From: Treponema sp.
GTDB taxonomy: Bacteria > Spirochaetota > Spirochaetia > Treponematales > Breznakiellaceae
Direction: 5' to 3'
Assembly (NCBI GenBank): GCA_009781635.1
Contig: WQXU01000006.1
Location: 48,696 to 112,695 of the forward strand
DNA length: 64,000 nucleotides
A model generated the notes under the pieces. That model searched no databases. It was not told where the DNA came from and saw only the letters and a list, made by a program, of their open reading frames with translations. Below, one piece after another: positions 50,291 to 59,759 of the stretch (positions within the stretch are counted from its first letter, which is position 1; each line of letters opens with the position of its first letter). The position numbers were made by a program, and so were the translations under genes.

Positions 50291-50887
50291 TCATCCGCCC
50301 TTCAGCCCTGATTTTGCGATTTTGCCCCGTACTACGGCAGCAGTCTGCTGGTCTCCCAAATAAACTTGAATCTTTTTAATATTACCTCTAGTTTCAGGTA
50401 TTTTTACTTTTTCAAAAAGGTTTACACGCTGGGTTGTTGTTCTTAATTCCTTATCAAGCCTTTTTTTCTGCTCTTCTACAATTTCCGCTTCCAGTTCCAA
50501 AAGAAGAGCTTTTTGCATGCTCTCAACAGCCTTGTCCAGCCACAGGGGAGTTTGTATTAAATCGTAATTCGCAATTTCAAAATCCGCGCCTTCGAATATG
50601 GGTATTGAAACACCTGCTATATTTCCAAGTCCCGTACGCAGATTTGTAATTTTAACAATGTCATTTGTAAATACTCCTTTCTCTCCGAAAACAGCAATCC
50701 AGGATTTGAATGATTCATCCAGATGTTCAAGCTCGCTTTGCAGCTGCTTTAAACGAATGTCGGTAAGCCTTATCTCGCCCTGCAGCTGCTGTTTTTTAAG
50801 CATCAGTGTTGGCAGATAACGCTTGTACATTTTAAGAGAATCTTTTTGTTTTTTCAGCTCATTTTTTGTGAGCCTTATTTTTGCCAT
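50291..50887 (-). CDS. atpD: V-type ATPase subunit D (central stalk)
   Basis: 198 residues, almost entirely helical, with long heptad-like N- and C-terminal coils ('LKKQQLQGEIRLTDIRLKQL', 'RTTTQRVNLFEKVKIPETR'). The motif 'RVNLFEKVKIP' is a D-subunit hallmark. Overlap-free, 1 nt before atpI. Confidence 0.9.
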   Translation of the reverse strand: MAKIRLTKNELKKQKDSLKMYKRYLPTLMLKKQQLQGEIRLTDIRLKQLQSELEHLDESFKSWIAVFGEKGVFTNDIVKITNLRTGLGNIAGVSIPIFEGADFEIANYDLIQTPLWLDKAVESMQKALLLELEAEIVEEQKKRLDKELRTTTQRVNLFEKVKIPETRGNIKKIQVYLGDQQTAAVVRGKIAKSGLKGG

Positions 50888-50899
50888 CTTCCTTCCTGT

Positions 50900-52198
50900 T
50901 TAATCCTGTTTCGGCCAGAATTTATTTATAAGCTCTGTACGTAATCCTGTTTCTTCGGGATTAAAACAGCCTGCAAGAATTTCCCAGCCCAAATCCAGAG
51001 CCTTCTCCAGAGGTATATTGACAGACAAGTCCATCATCCTTGTTTCAAACTGATCCCCGTATTTTAAAAGCTTCTCGTCCCAGTGAGTCATAATAAAACC
51101 CATTGCCTTTTTCTCAAGCGTGTCACGGAAAGCCGAATACAATTTTATCATGCCGTCCATAAGAGCGCGGTGATCCTCGCGGGTTTTGCCGTTAACCTGC
51201 TGTTTAAGGCGGGAAAGCGAGCCGAAAGGTTCGATGCGTCCGTTCTTTAAATAATACTGCCCTTCTGTGATATATCCTGTATTGTCAGGCACAGGATGGG
51301 TGACATCATCCCCGGGCATCGTAGTAACGCCAAGGACTGTTATCGAACCTGCAGTTTCAAAATCAACTGCCTTCTCATAGCGGCTTGCAAGCTGGCTGTA
51401 GAGATCTCCGGGGTAGCCGCGGTTTGACGGAACCTGCTCCTGAATGATCGATATTTCCTTCATTGCATCTGCAAAGTTTGTCATGTCGGTAAGAAGTACA
51501 AGAACGTCCTTGCCCTGCAATGCAAACTGCTCCGCTACTGCCAAAGACATATCAGGTATCATAAGGCATTCAACCGTAGGATCAGATGCCGTATGAATAA
51601 ACATTACCGTACGCGCAAGAGCGCCGCCGTTTTCAAGAGTGTCCTTAAAATTAAGATAATCGTCATACTTTAAACCCATGCCGCCAAGGACTATAACATC
51701 AACTTCTGCCTGCATTGCAATACGCGCAAGAAGCTCGTTGTAGGGCTCTCCTGATACAGAGAAGATTGGAAGTTTTTGAGAGACAACCAGCGTATTAAAA
51801 AGGTCGATCATCGGAATGCCTGTGCGGATCATGCTGCGCGGAATAATACGCTGAGAAGGATTAACAGAGGGGCCGCCGATTGGAATTCTGTTTTCTGTTA
51901 ATACAGGACCGTTGTCGCGCGGTTTTCCGGAACCGGAAAAAACACGCCCCATAAGGTTTTCGGAAAACGGAACCTGCATTGAGCGTCCCAGAAAACGCAC
52001 TGTATCGCCTGTTGAAATACCTCTTCCGCCTGCAAAAACCTGCAATGAAACAATGTCACCGTGCAAACGGTTTACTTCAGCTAAAGACGTGCCGAATACA
52101 GTATCAACTTCCGCCAGATCTCCGTAGCAAACTCCATCCGCCTTTACAGTAATAACGCTTCCGGTTATTGATTCAATCTTGCTGTATACCTTATTCAT
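50900..52198 (-). CDS. atpB: V-type ATPase subunit B
   Basis: 432-residue non-catalytic nucleotide-binding head subunit. '[18 protein letters not shown]', '[20 protein letters not shown]' (modified P-loop) and '[15 protein letters not shown]' are typical. The ribosome site 'TTGAGG' overlaps the stop of a small upstream ORF in the tandem repeat (52194-52330). Confidence 0.94.
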   Translation of the reverse strand: MNKVYSKIESITGSVITVKADGVCYGDLAEVDTVFGTSLAEVNRLHGDIVSLQVFAGGRGISTGDTVRFLGRSMQVPFSENLMGRVFSGSGKPRDNGPVLTENRIPIGGPSVNPSQRIIPRSMIRTGIPMIDLFNTLVVSQKLPIFSVSGEPYNELLARIAMQAEVDVIVLGGMGLKYDDYLNFKDTLENGGALARTVMFIHTASDPTVECLMIPDMSLAVAEQFALQGKDVLVLLTDMTNFADAMKEISIIQEQVPSNRGYPGDLYSQLASRYEKAVDFETAGSITVLGVTTMPGDDVTHPVPDNTGYITEGQYYLKNGRIEPFGSLSRLKQQVNGKTREDHRALMDGMIKLYSAFRDTLEKKAMGFIMTHWDEKLLKYGDQFETRMMDLSVNIPLEKALDLGWEILAGCFNPEETGLRTELINKFWPKQD

Positions 52199-52205
52199 AA
52201 TAACC

Positions 52206-52262
52206 TCAATTTGAGCGGCGTAACCGCCGCTTTATTAAATCGAATATGAAACTAAGTTTCAT
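52206..52262 (-). CDS. 18-codon ORF (repeat copy 1), possible leader peptide of atpB
   Basis: ATG to TGA encoding [18 protein letters not shown]. The start is preceded by 'AGGG' 6-7 nt upstream, and its TGA sits inside the atpB ribosome site, 8 nt before the atpB ATG. Strongly basic C-terminus. Translation is unproven. Confidence 0.35.
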   Translation of the reverse strand: MKLSFIFDLIKRRLRRSN

Positions 52263-52269
52263 AATAACC

Positions 52270-52326
52270 CTAATTTGAGCGGCGTAACCGCCGCTTTATT
52301 AAATCGAATATGAAACAAAGTTTCAT
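52270..52326 (-). CDS. 18-codon ORF (repeat copy 2), twin of the preceding one
   Basis: ATG to TAG encoding [18 protein letters not shown], one residue different from its twin. It follows the atpA stop by 17 nt with no clear ribosome site. Its TAG overlaps the 'AGGG' that precedes the second copy. It may be a by-product of the tandem duplication. Confidence 0.3.
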   Translation of the reverse strand: MKLCFIFDLIKRRLRRSN

Positions 52327-52342
52327 AATTATAAAATCCCGC

Positions 52343-54102
52343 CTAGAAAATAATTTTCTCCGCTGTCTTGTCAAGACCGCCGGATTGCCCTTTTACCATT
52401 TTTTCTATTTCAGCTTCCAGAGTGTCAAAACGTTCGCTCTTCCATTGCGAACCGTTGTAATCAAGGAATTTTTGACGCAGCTTGTTAAACCAGTTGCGAG
52501 CTTCGTTCTTGTCTGTAAAATTAAAAAGGGATGCAAGAATGATAAGCAATTTAGTGAATACATATTTTTGCCTTTCAGGTTTTACAGCGGCATCTACAGC
52601 ATCAAAGGAGTTTTGCTGGAAGTAAACAGAGTCTATTAAATCACCTTTAAGGTAGATGATGTAATCATCGATGCTTGTTCCCTCTTCGCCTACAACCTTC
52701 ATCATCTGTTCTACTTCCGCGCTGCGGCGCATAAATCCATGGGCATAGCTGACCTTCTGACTTTCTATTATGCCCTTGTACTTTGACCAGGATTCAAGCG
52801 GATGAATGGCGGGAAACTTGCGCGCATCAGATCTTTCGCGTGAAAGGCCGTGGAATGCGCCTACTACTTTAAGCGTCGCCTGCGTCACAGGCTCTTCAAA
52901 GTTACCTCCCGCAGGGCTTACAGTTCCGCCGATTGTAACGGAGCCAAGGCTTCCATCACGCAGGCGGACAATTCCGGCCCTCTCATAGAAGCTTGCAATT
53001 GTCGATTCCATGTAGGCTGGGAAGGCTTCTTCGCCGGGTATTTCTTCAAGGCGCCCTGACATTTCGCGCATCGCCTGCGCCCAGCGGCTTGTAGAGTCTG
53101 CAAGCAAAAGAACATGTAAACCCATCTGCCTGTAATACTCGGCAAGCGTAACAGCCGTATAAACAGACGCTTCGCGCGCGGCTACCGGCATTGAGGAAGT
53201 GTTGCAGATAATAATTGTTCTTTCCATAAGGGAGCGTCCAGTTCTTTCATCTGTAAGTTCCGGAAACTCTTTTAAGGTTTCTACTACTTCACCTGCGCGT
53301 TCTCCGCAAGCTGCTACAATTACAATATCAACGTCTGCAAAGCGGCTTGTTATCTGCTGGAGAACCGTTTTACCCGCGCCGAAGGGACCGGGAATACAAT
53401 ATGTGCCGCCGCGCGCAACAGGGAAAAATGTATCGACAAGACGTACGCGCGTAACCATAGGATCTACGGGTTTAAGCCTTTCTTCATAGCAGTCTATTGC
53501 CCTTTTTACAGGCCATTTAAAACTGAGCGTTACCCCGATATTATTTCCTTTCTCATCTTTAATTTCTGCGATTGTTTCATTAATTTTATAGGTGCCGGCA
53601 GGTTTTATCCAGTTAACTGTGTAACTGCCGTAGAAATTAAAAGGTACCATTATACGGTGTGTAAATGATCCTTCCGGTACTGTTCCAAGAGTATCCGCTC
53701 TTTCTACTTTGGCGCCCTGGCTTGCAACAGGACTAAACTGCCAGCTTGAATCGGCAGGAAGAGGATCCAGATAAACGCCTCTTTCAAGAAAGTAGCCTGC
53801 TGCCGAGCAAGCTGCGGCAGTGGATTTTGAAGCCCGTCATAAACCTGGCCCAGAAGCCCCGGACCCAATTCAACCGACAACATGTCTCCTGTAAACTCAA
53901 CTTCATCGCCAATTGAAATACCCTTTGTGATCTCAAAGACCTGCAACTGGCTTATCTCGCCGCGAATACGAATAACTTCGCTCTTTAATCGCGTATCGCC
54001 GACCCTAACAAAACCAACTTCGTTCATGGAAACAATTCCGTCAAAACGGACGCTTACCATATTGCCGTTAACGGCTGTTACTGTACCTTTAGTTCCTGTC
54101 AT
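52343..54102 (-). pseudogene. atpA: V-type ATPase subunit A, interrupted by a frameshift
   Basis: Catalytic A subunit in two frames. The first part (54102 to about 53815) reads from 'MTGTKGTVTAVNGNMVSVRF' through 'YDGLQNPLPQLA'; this frame then becomes nonsense and stops at 53704. The correct sequence continues in the next frame ('AGYFLERGVYLDPLPADSSW', 'VERADTLGTVPEGSF', then 'MVPFNFYGSY'), with Walker A 'GPFGAGKTVLQQ' and 'LADSTSRWAQAMREMSGRLE'. One missing base near 53812-53818 explains it. All other V-ATPase genes are intact, so an assembly error is at least as likely as true loss. Confidence 0.88.
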
Positions 54103-54656
54103 GCATGTTCTCCCCGAGAGCTTTGCGCGCTTTCTACTATGAAAGCGTACATTGATTTATATTCAGCAAATCCTCTTTCTGCATTGAACGCCTCGCGCCG
54201 TTCCAGAATTAACAATTTTAAATAATAGGCATAAACATTATTCCGGCTGAAATAATCGTTTCCGACAAGATTATCTATTGCACTCCAGCGGGCCTTGTCA
54301 ATTATAATTTCTCCTTCCAGAGGAGAATGCTCATCTGCGGCCTTTACCGCAATCGCAGTTACATCCGTATGATAATCAGACGGCTCAGGTATTTTAATAT
54401 TTTCTTTTTTAAGTTTTATTATTCTCTGTTTGGCAAGGTTAAGCCTTAATTCCCTTTCCCAATTATTCCAGTTATCGATAAATTTACATCCTGAATTCTT
54501 TTTGCCGGATGAATCAAGCATAATGATATTTAAAAGATCTGCGTCATTTTTGCTCATATGTAATTGCGCAAGCGTTTTAAATTCTCCTGATGACATTGGC
54601 GGCTTTTGATCATAAACAAGATATGGAAGCTGGGCCATAAGATAATAATATGCCAC
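54099..54656 (-). CDS. DUF2764 V-ATPase-associated protein
   Basis: 185 residues, 'YYYLMAQLPYLVYDQKPPMS' at the N-terminus, the DUF2764 family found only inside V-ATPase operons of spirochaetes and Bacteroidetes-like bacteria by recollection. It occupies the position of the missing C-like subunit (central stalk-to-ring adaptor), a plausible role. Overlaps atpA by 4 nt. Confidence 0.8.
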   Translation of the reverse strand: MAYYYLMAQLPYLVYDQKPPMSSGEFKTLAQLHMSKNDADLLNIIMLDSSGKKNSGCKFIDNWNNWERELRLNLAKQRIIKLKKENIKIPEPSDYHTDVTAIAVKAADEHSPLEGEIIIDKARWSAIDNLVGNDYFSRNNVYAYYLKLLILERREAFNAERGFAEYKSMYAFIVESAQSSRGEHA

Positions 54657-54660
54657 TAGC

Positions 54661-55275
54661 TTAATTTCCTTTTGACGCTTCTTGTAAAAGACTTGACAAT
54701 TTGGGATTTAAATAAGCGCTTAAAAGCTGCGCAACTGCCTCCGCGGAAAAATCATAATAAGCGGAGCCTTCCCTGTTTGATATGCGAAAACCGCAGCTTA
54801 ATTTCCGGTTGGATTTTAATTCAACGCCCTTTGAAAACTCGCTTGCAAGCTTTTCCATAAAGAAACCCTTTAACCTTTCAAGTTCACTTTCCGGCAGCAT
54901 TACAGACAGATTATCTGTACCCTTTTGTGCCCATGTTTTTATTAAATCCGGTAATGCATTTTTTAAAACATCATCGTTATAGTTTGCTTTTACATTGTCA
55001 TTAACAATTTTACTTAATAAGGATGAAACCTCGTCTTTGAATGTTAAAATAAGGTTGCGTGATGCCTGCTGCAAGGCTGCAATTCCTGCGCTTTCCGCCC
55101 TCTGCGCATCCTGTTTGCTCCGGGAAACAAGATCATCAGCTTCTTTTTTGGCGGTTTCCACAATCCGGCGGGCTTCAGCTTCAGCTTCAGCTTTTATCTT
55201 GTTTGCCTCTTCTGTTGCGGTTTTTATTCCGTCCCTTTTTATTTTATCAATAAGTTCCTGAACTTGAATTTCCAT
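54661..55275 (-). CDS. atpE: V-type ATPase subunit E (peripheral stalk)
   Basis: 204 residues. The N-terminal 100 residues form a long Ala/Glu/Lys coiled coil ('EEANKIKAEAEAEARRIVET') and the C-terminal part is the globular E head ('LKSNRKLSCGFRISNREGSA', 'YYDFSAEAVAQLLSAYL'). First gene of the V-ATPase operon. Its ribosome site 'AAGGGG' precedes the ATG. Confidence 0.88.
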   Translation of the reverse strand: MEIQVQELIDKIKRDGIKTATEEANKIKAEAEAEARRIVETAKKEADDLVSRSKQDAQRAESAGIAALQQASRNLILTFKDEVSSLLSKIVNDNVKANYNDDVLKNALPDLIKTWAQKGTDNLSVMLPESELERLKGFFMEKLASEFSKGVELKSNRKLSCGFRISNREGSAYYDFSAEAVAQLLSAYLNPKLSSLLQEASKGN

Positions 55276-55373
55276 ATTATCCCCTTTTTATTCATTATAT
55301 CTTTCAAAAAAACCAAAAGTCAATGAAATTTGTTACAAAAACTAAAATGGTTTTTTAACATTTTTTATGTTTA

Positions 55374-56888
55374 TCACTGTGTACATAAATGCATTAACTG
55401 AATAAAATAATTTATTCTTTTAAAATTACTTACCATCCTCTGAGTTAAAGGTTCTTTAGATACCAGGGTAACCTCTCTCCAGTTAATAAGCAGTTCCGGA
55501 TGTTTTTTCTGTACATCTTCTATAAGGCTTTTCATGTGTTTTCCGATTACTATAACCGCCTGCGCAGCCTCTTTTATTATTTCTACGGCCTGTTCATTAA
55601 CCTTCCCTACGATGCTATTAACATAACGCGCCTGTGTTGGATCGCGGTCTATCCTGAGCATTGCAGCCCTTAAGCGCGAGCCGTCGGCTCCGTCTTCGGA
55701 CATAACCGTATCAATATCCGCAATATATACAGGAGTCTCCAAAAGAACATGCAGAGCTTCGCTCATTTCACGGGACATAGCATTATTTGTCCACTGGCCC
55801 CTGATTATAAGAATATCACATAATTCCTTAATTTCTTTTTCTACATAGTCTTCCATGAAGGCTTTTAAGTAATTTAAACCTTCGGCATATATAAAATATT
55901 CAACATTTTTTCTACGATAGCCCTCGCTCAATTGAACATTGTAATTTTCAAGTCTTGTAAGGTCTGCGGATTCAAAAATTTCTTTTGTAAGCGCGCTTAT
56001 CTGATTATTTTTCTTGGCATTATTTATTTTTGCAATATACGCAGTTGCTTCCGTCTGTTTTGCTTCCAGCCAGGCCTCCCCTACAACCTCACGGAAAACC
56101 GTATGTTTAAACTGCCATACAGGATTTCTTAACGTATACTGAACTATAAGTTCGAGTATTTTAGATGCGTGAATCTCTCTTATGGTTTTTATCATTGTGT
56201 TGAACTGTTCGGCATTTACAAGTTCCTGACCCTCTATCATTTTTAGTATGTTTAAAAGGCTTCCCCAGTCATCTTCAGGTTTTAAGGGCTGTGTTGCGGT
56301 TAGAAAATCACCAATTTGGTCGATTATAAGGATTGTTTTTATTGCAGGAAATTTCGGTTCAACTATAAATGCCCCGTCGGCAAAATGCGGATCGAACTTT
56401 TTAAAGAAACCGGCAAAATTGTATTTTACAAAATGATGCAGAGCGGCTGTCAGCGCGTATCTGTGGTTTACAGTTGCTATATGGTCATTATCAAACTGGC
56501 TTGTAAGTAAACTAATATCTGTTTGAATTGCTTTTATCAGATCCTCGCCTTTCATGGTTTTAACTTTTTCATCCAGAGCTGCATAATCAAGCCTTTTTAC
56601 AGTTTCCTGAATGTTGACATCTATACATGTTTCCACAGATAAATGGCGCAGGATTGCCATTTTCTTCTCATCTCTCATGAATATCTTGATGGGATAAATA
56701 GTTTTATATACATAAAATAAAAATGACGAAAAAGACGGATCTGCTTCCTCTGTTCTGACCCGGAAAAACTTTGCGTATTTGCTTTGTCCCAGCTCTTTTG
56801 CAATAGCCTTAAGCATATTCTGCTTTTCATCGGAAATGCCGTCACCGGAAAAAAAGGAAAAAACTTTGTCCATCAGGTCTTCTGCCAT
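55374..56888 (-). CDS. Large soluble protein of unknown function (DUF5312-like)
   Basis: 504 residues, no signal peptide or membrane helices, mostly helical with many Lys/Glu pairs. 'FSFFSGDGISDEKQNMLKA' near the N-terminus and 'SIVGKVNEQAVEIIKEAAQA' near the C-terminus. By recollection it resembles the spirochaete-specific DUF5312 family next to V-ATPase genes. It lies 98 nt upstream of atpE on the same strand, so co-regulation is possible. Function not known. Confidence 0.7.
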   Translation of the reverse strand: MAEDLMDKVFSFFSGDGISDEKQNMLKAIAKELGQSKYAKFFRVRTEEADPSFSSFLFYVYKTIYPIKIFMRDEKKMAILRHLSVETCIDVNIQETVKRLDYAALDEKVKTMKGEDLIKAIQTDISLLTSQFDNDHIATVNHRYALTAALHHFVKYNFAGFFKKFDPHFADGAFIVEPKFPAIKTILIIDQIGDFLTATQPLKPEDDWGSLLNILKMIEGQELVNAEQFNTMIKTIREIHASKILELIVQYTLRNPVWQFKHTVFREVVGEAWLEAKQTEATAYIAKINNAKKNNQISALTKEIFESADLTRLENYNVQLSEGYRRKNVEYFIYAEGLNYLKAFMEDYVEKEIKELCDILIIRGQWTNNAMSREMSEALHVLLETPVYIADIDTVMSEDGADGSRLRAAMLRIDRDPTQARYVNSIVGKVNEQAVEIIKEAAQAVIVIGKHMKSLIEDVQKKHPELLINWREVTLVSKEPLTQRMVSNFKRINYFIQLMHLCTQ

Positions 56889-56989
56889 ATTTTACTCCTA
56901 ATCAATATTAATATATATGGCAAAAATTGGCAAGCAGGGATTATTTAAGAGATTTTAGATTATAAAACATTTGAAGTTAAATCCGTAAA

Positions 56990-57053
56990 AGACTCTCGCA
57001 AAGGCGCAGGGTTCGCAGAGCTTTTTTTTAGCACCCGCTTTGCGTCTTTGCAA
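56990..57053. repeat. CGCAGAG-type inverted repeat, short copy
   Basis: CTCTCGCAAAGGCGCAGGGTTCGCAGAG faces CTTTGCGTCTTTGCAAGATT, an imperfect palindrome with T8 at the centre. Related to the larger element at 59983-60118. It sits after the M48 gene and could act as a terminator. The rest of 56889-57072 has no gene. Confidence 0.6.
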
Positions 57054-57072
57054 GATTAATATTTACTACGTA

Positions 57073-57888
57073 TTAGTCAAAAGTCACTCCAAATTCTTCT
57101 ATTGCCCTTCTTCTTGCTTCAGGCGCATTAGCTTGAAGATTATTTATTCTGTTATCATGTGTCGGATGCGTTCTTAAAAACTCCGGAGTACCACTATCTC
57201 CTAAAGCACGCATACGCTCCCAGAAACCCGAAGCTTCATCGGGATCATACCCGGCTATAGCCATCAATAACTGTCCGTATACATCAGCTTCATCCTCGTT
57301 TTGGCGGCTAAAAGGAAGCATTACAACAAGATTAGTTCCAACGGTGTATCCCATCATTGCTAAAGCCTGGGCTTCCGGCCGCATGTTGTTAAAAACGAAT
57401 ATTGAAAGACCTAATCCTACAAGCTGTTGAATAATACCAGCGCTCATTCGCTCCCGGCCATGATTTAGAAATGCATGGGCAACTTCATGCCCCATTACAC
57501 CTGCAACTCCCGCTTCATTTTGGGTTATAGGAAGAATGCCTGTATAAAATACTATTTTTCCCCCCGGCATAACCCAGGCGTTTATGGTGTTATCCTGAAT
57601 AAGATTAAACTCCCAGTTGTAATCATTAAAATAATTTGGCCTTCCTACAGAGACAGCTAATTTTTGGGCAGCTTCTACTATATTTGCTCCAACACGGGCA
57701 ATCATTTCGGCTTCCGGGGTTCCTGTTACAATTGTACTTGTACTAAGAAAATCACCATACTGCTCATCGGCCATGGAAAAAATCATTTTATCGGGGATTA
57801 AAGCCAGGCTCCACTGCCCTGTGAAGGGGTTTATTTCACATCCGGAATAAACAATAAAAATTAAACAAAGCGCAAATATCTTTTTCAT
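57073..57888 (-). CDS. M48-family metallopeptidase lipoprotein (LoiP-like)
   Basis: About 271 residues from the ATG at 57888; 57906 is an in-frame alternative that would give an odd N-terminus. Lipobox 'IVYSGC', then zinc protease motif 'VMGHEVAHAFLNHGRER' (H-E-x-x-H) and the third ligand in 'QNEDEADVYGQLLM'. It is likely an outer-membrane or periplasmic protease in envelope quality control. It ends with 'THPTHDNRINNLQ', typical of the family. Confidence 0.88.
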   Translation of the reverse strand: MKKIFALCLIFIVYSGCEINPFTGQWSLALIPDKMIFSMADEQYGDFLSTSTIVTGTPEAEMIARVGANIVEAAQKLAVSVGRPNYFNDYNWEFNLIQDNTINAWVMPGGKIVFYTGILPITQNEAGVAGVMGHEVAHAFLNHGRERMSAGIIQQLVGLGLSIFVFNNMRPEAQALAMMGYTVGTNLVVMLPFSRQNEDEADVYGQLLMAIAGYDPDEASGFWERMRALGDSGTPEFLRTHPTHDNRINNLQANAPEARRRAIEEFGVTFD

Positions 57889-57940
57889 ATTACTATAATA
57901 TCTCATATTTTTATTTTAACAAGCAAAAAATTATACTTTT

Positions 57941-59089
57941 TTACCGCTGATTACCCAACATCGATACAATCCTTTTTTTTAATACATCAAGCCCTTCTCC
58001 ATTTTTAGCGGAAACAGCGATACTTCCCGGAAAGAGATTTTGCAATTCCTGTACGGCATCAGCTTCCTGCAAACAGTCGATTTTATTAAGCAAAGTGATC
58101 ATTGGGATCTCCTGAGCTCCAAGTTCTCTAAGGACTGTTAGTGTTGTATCGTAGCTGTTTTCAATGTTGGGCTCACTTGCATCCAGAATGTGAAGCAGAA
58201 TATCCGCCAATGCCGCTTCCTCCAGCGTGGAACGGAATGCCTTTATTAGTGAATGGGGAAGATCCTTTATAAAACCGACAGTATCTGTAAGCAGAACCGG
58301 CACAGACACAGCCGGTTCAAAACGGCGCGTAACTGCATCGAGTGTTACAAAAAGTTTGTCCTGCGCCTGTACGCCTGCCCCTGTTAATGCGTTTAAAAGA
58401 CTTGATTTTCCGGCATTTGTATAGCCAACAATCGCGCAAACAGGTATTTTATTGCGCTGACGCTGCTTTCTTTGCATTTGACGCTGCTTTGCTATCAGTT
58501 CTATCTCTTTTTCAAGCTGATTTATGCGTTTTTCTATCTTTCTGCGGTCAGTTTCAAACTTTGTCTCTCCGGAACCCTTTGTGCCGTAACGTCCGCCGCG
58601 CTGACGTGAAAGATCTATATACTTATGGGTCAGGCGGGGTAAATAATAGGTGTGTTCTGCAAGTTTAACCTGTAACTCAGCTTCTTTAGTGCTTGCTCTG
58701 TCCGCAAAAATACGGATAATAAGTTCCTGTCTGTCAACAACAGGGATTTTACAAAGTTCTTCCCAGTTTTTCTGCTGTGAAGGGCTTGGAAATACTGCAA
58801 ATTTGCCATTCTGCCCTGTTTTTACATCCTGGTTCCAGTCAAGAACCAGAAGATCTGCTTGCATTTCACCAGATTTTGCGGATATTTCTTCTGCTTTGCC
58901 GCTGCCCATACCGTATTTTGGGCTTTTTTCCCGTACACGGACCTTTTCATGGGCAATTATTTCAAGGCCAAGGCTCTGTGAAAGCCCCTCAAGTTCTTTT
59001 GCCCTGAATTCATCGCTGCGGCTGCCGTTTTGTATGCTTACAAGAAAGGCTCTTTTAGATTTTTCCTTAGTTTCGTACAGTTTTTGCAT
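57941..59089 (-). CDS. hflX: GTPase HflX
   Basis: 382 residues. N-terminal HflX domain ('VREKSPKYGMGSGKAEEISA', 'LVLDWNQDVK'), coiled linker rich in Gln/Arg ('KQRQMQRKQRQRNKIP'), G domain: G1 'VGYTNAGKSSLLNAL', G2/G3 'FVTLDAVTRRF', 'LTDTVGFIKDLP' and G4 'LLNKIDCL'. HflX rescues or splits stalled ribosomes under stress. Confidence 0.94.
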   Translation of the reverse strand: MQKLYETKEKSKRAFLVSIQNGSRSDEFRAKELEGLSQSLGLEIIAHEKVRVREKSPKYGMGSGKAEEISAKSGEMQADLLVLDWNQDVKTGQNGKFAVFPSPSQQKNWEELCKIPVVDRQELIIRIFADRASTKEAELQVKLAEHTYYLPRLTHKYIDLSRQRGGRYGTKGSGETKFETDRRKIEKRINQLEKEIELIAKQRQMQRKQRQRNKIPVCAIVGYTNAGKSSLLNALTGAGVQAQDKLFVTLDAVTRRFEPAVSVPVLLTDTVGFIKDLPHSLIKAFRSTLEEAALADILLHILDASEPNIENSYDTTLTVLRELGAQEIPMITLLNKIDCLQEADAVQELQNLFPGSIAVSAKNGEGLDVLKKRIVSMLGNQR

Positions 59090-59107
59090 ATAGGTATTGT
59101 ATCATGA

Positions 59108-59146
59108 AAAGTGGGGGTTGGGGATTAGGGAGTGGGGAGTGGGGTT
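59108..59146 (+). repeat. G-rich repeat fragment
   Basis: Five runs of three to five G separated by short T/A spacers. It matches the G-rich tail of the dispersed repeat at 59760-59910. Could form a G-quadruplex. Confidence 0.5.
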
Positions 59147-59169
59147 CCTGTTACAGGGACCTTTTTTTT
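59143..59169 (+). terminator. Terminator-like hairpin
   Basis: GGTTCCTG / CAGGGACC, 8 bp with a 3-nt loop and then a run of T on the plus strand. There is no plus-strand gene upstream, so its role is unclear. Confidence 0.45.
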
Positions 59170-59223
59170 GTGGGGGAGGCATGGGTGATAACTTCCGCTG
59201 CATGGATATTCGTGTAGGAAGTG

Positions 59224-59484
59224 TTAGCCTTTATAATGGAATTTACAACCAGCGACATATATAATATCCCGTTCCACTTTATAAACAAGGCGATGCTCGT
59301 CTGTAATACGCCTGGACCAGAAACCAGAAAGATTGCCTTTTAACGGTTCTGGCTTTCCTGTACCTGTAAATGGAGTCCTCAAAATTTCTTTTAAAAAACT
59401 GTTAATTTTTACAAATATTCTTTTGTCATCTACAAACCATTGCTGATAATCATTAAAAGCGGACAGTTGGAATTGAATGTCCAT
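59224..59484 (-). CDS. yoeB: YoeB-type toxin
   Basis: 86 residues, the usual length. Ribosome-dependent mRNA interferase of the Txe/YoeB family. Catalytic residues are in place: 'FWSRRITDEHRLVYKV' and C-terminal 'GCKFHYKG' with His83 and Tyr84. Translated after its antitoxin (3-nt gap). Appears intact. Confidence 0.9.
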   Translation of the reverse strand: MDIQFQLSAFNDYQQWFVDDKRIFVKINSFLKEILRTPFTGTGKPEPLKGNLSGFWSRRITDEHRLVYKVERDIIYVAGCKFHYKG

Positions 59485-59487
59485 TGT

Positions 59488-59700
59488 TTATAAGCTTTCC
59501 AAAGGTACAGAAACCAGATTTCTACGATTATTTATATCTTCGACAGCGGCAAGAAGCTGAGAATCTTTTAACAAGTATTCGGTCTCGTCCTGGGCTTCCT
59601 GAACAGTAATTTCAACTTTTTTGCCAGGGAAGATCTGCTGTAAAGCCGAGATAAACTGAGAAGTAAGTTCGTCTGTATTAAGAGTATAAGTCGTATACAT
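59488..59700 (-). CDS. Antitoxin of the YoeB module (Phd/YefM-like)
   Basis: 70 residues. 'MYTTYTLNTDELTSQFISAL' at the N-terminus begins a small DNA-binding domain; the C-terminal tail is short and polar. It is paired with yoeB. A leaderless start is likely, because TACATT (-10) ends only 7 nt before the ATG. The family name is inferred from the partner. Confidence 0.8.
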   Translation of the reverse strand: MYTTYTLNTDELTSQFISALQQIFPGKKVEITVQEAQDETEYLLKDSQLLAAVEDINNRRNLVSVPLESL

Positions 59701-59707
59701 ACCCTAC

Positions 59708-59736
59708 AATGTAACGGATAAAATATTAAAAATCAA
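59708..59736 (-). promoter_or_regulatory. Promoter of the YoeB toxin-antitoxin operon
   Basis: Minus strand TTGATT (59731-59736), a 17-nt spacer and TACATT (59708-59713). Confidence 0.6.
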
Positions 59737-59759
59737 GGTTTGTTTTAAGCGAGGACGCA

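Larger units (their letters stand above)
52194..52330 (-). repeat. 64-bp tandem direct repeat between atpA and atpB
   Basis: Two nearly identical 64-bp copies start at 52194 and 52258, with a partial third at 52322. Each contains the hairpin GCGGCGTAACCGCCGC. The first copy includes the atpB start codon, so the duplication spans the atpB initiation region. Confidence 0.9.

Noticed and set aside
53704..53830. Programmed -1 frameshift in atpA
   Set aside because: The overlap between frames has no X-XXY-YYZ slippery heptamer and no obvious downstream pseudoknot; V-ATPase A subunits are normally read in one frame.
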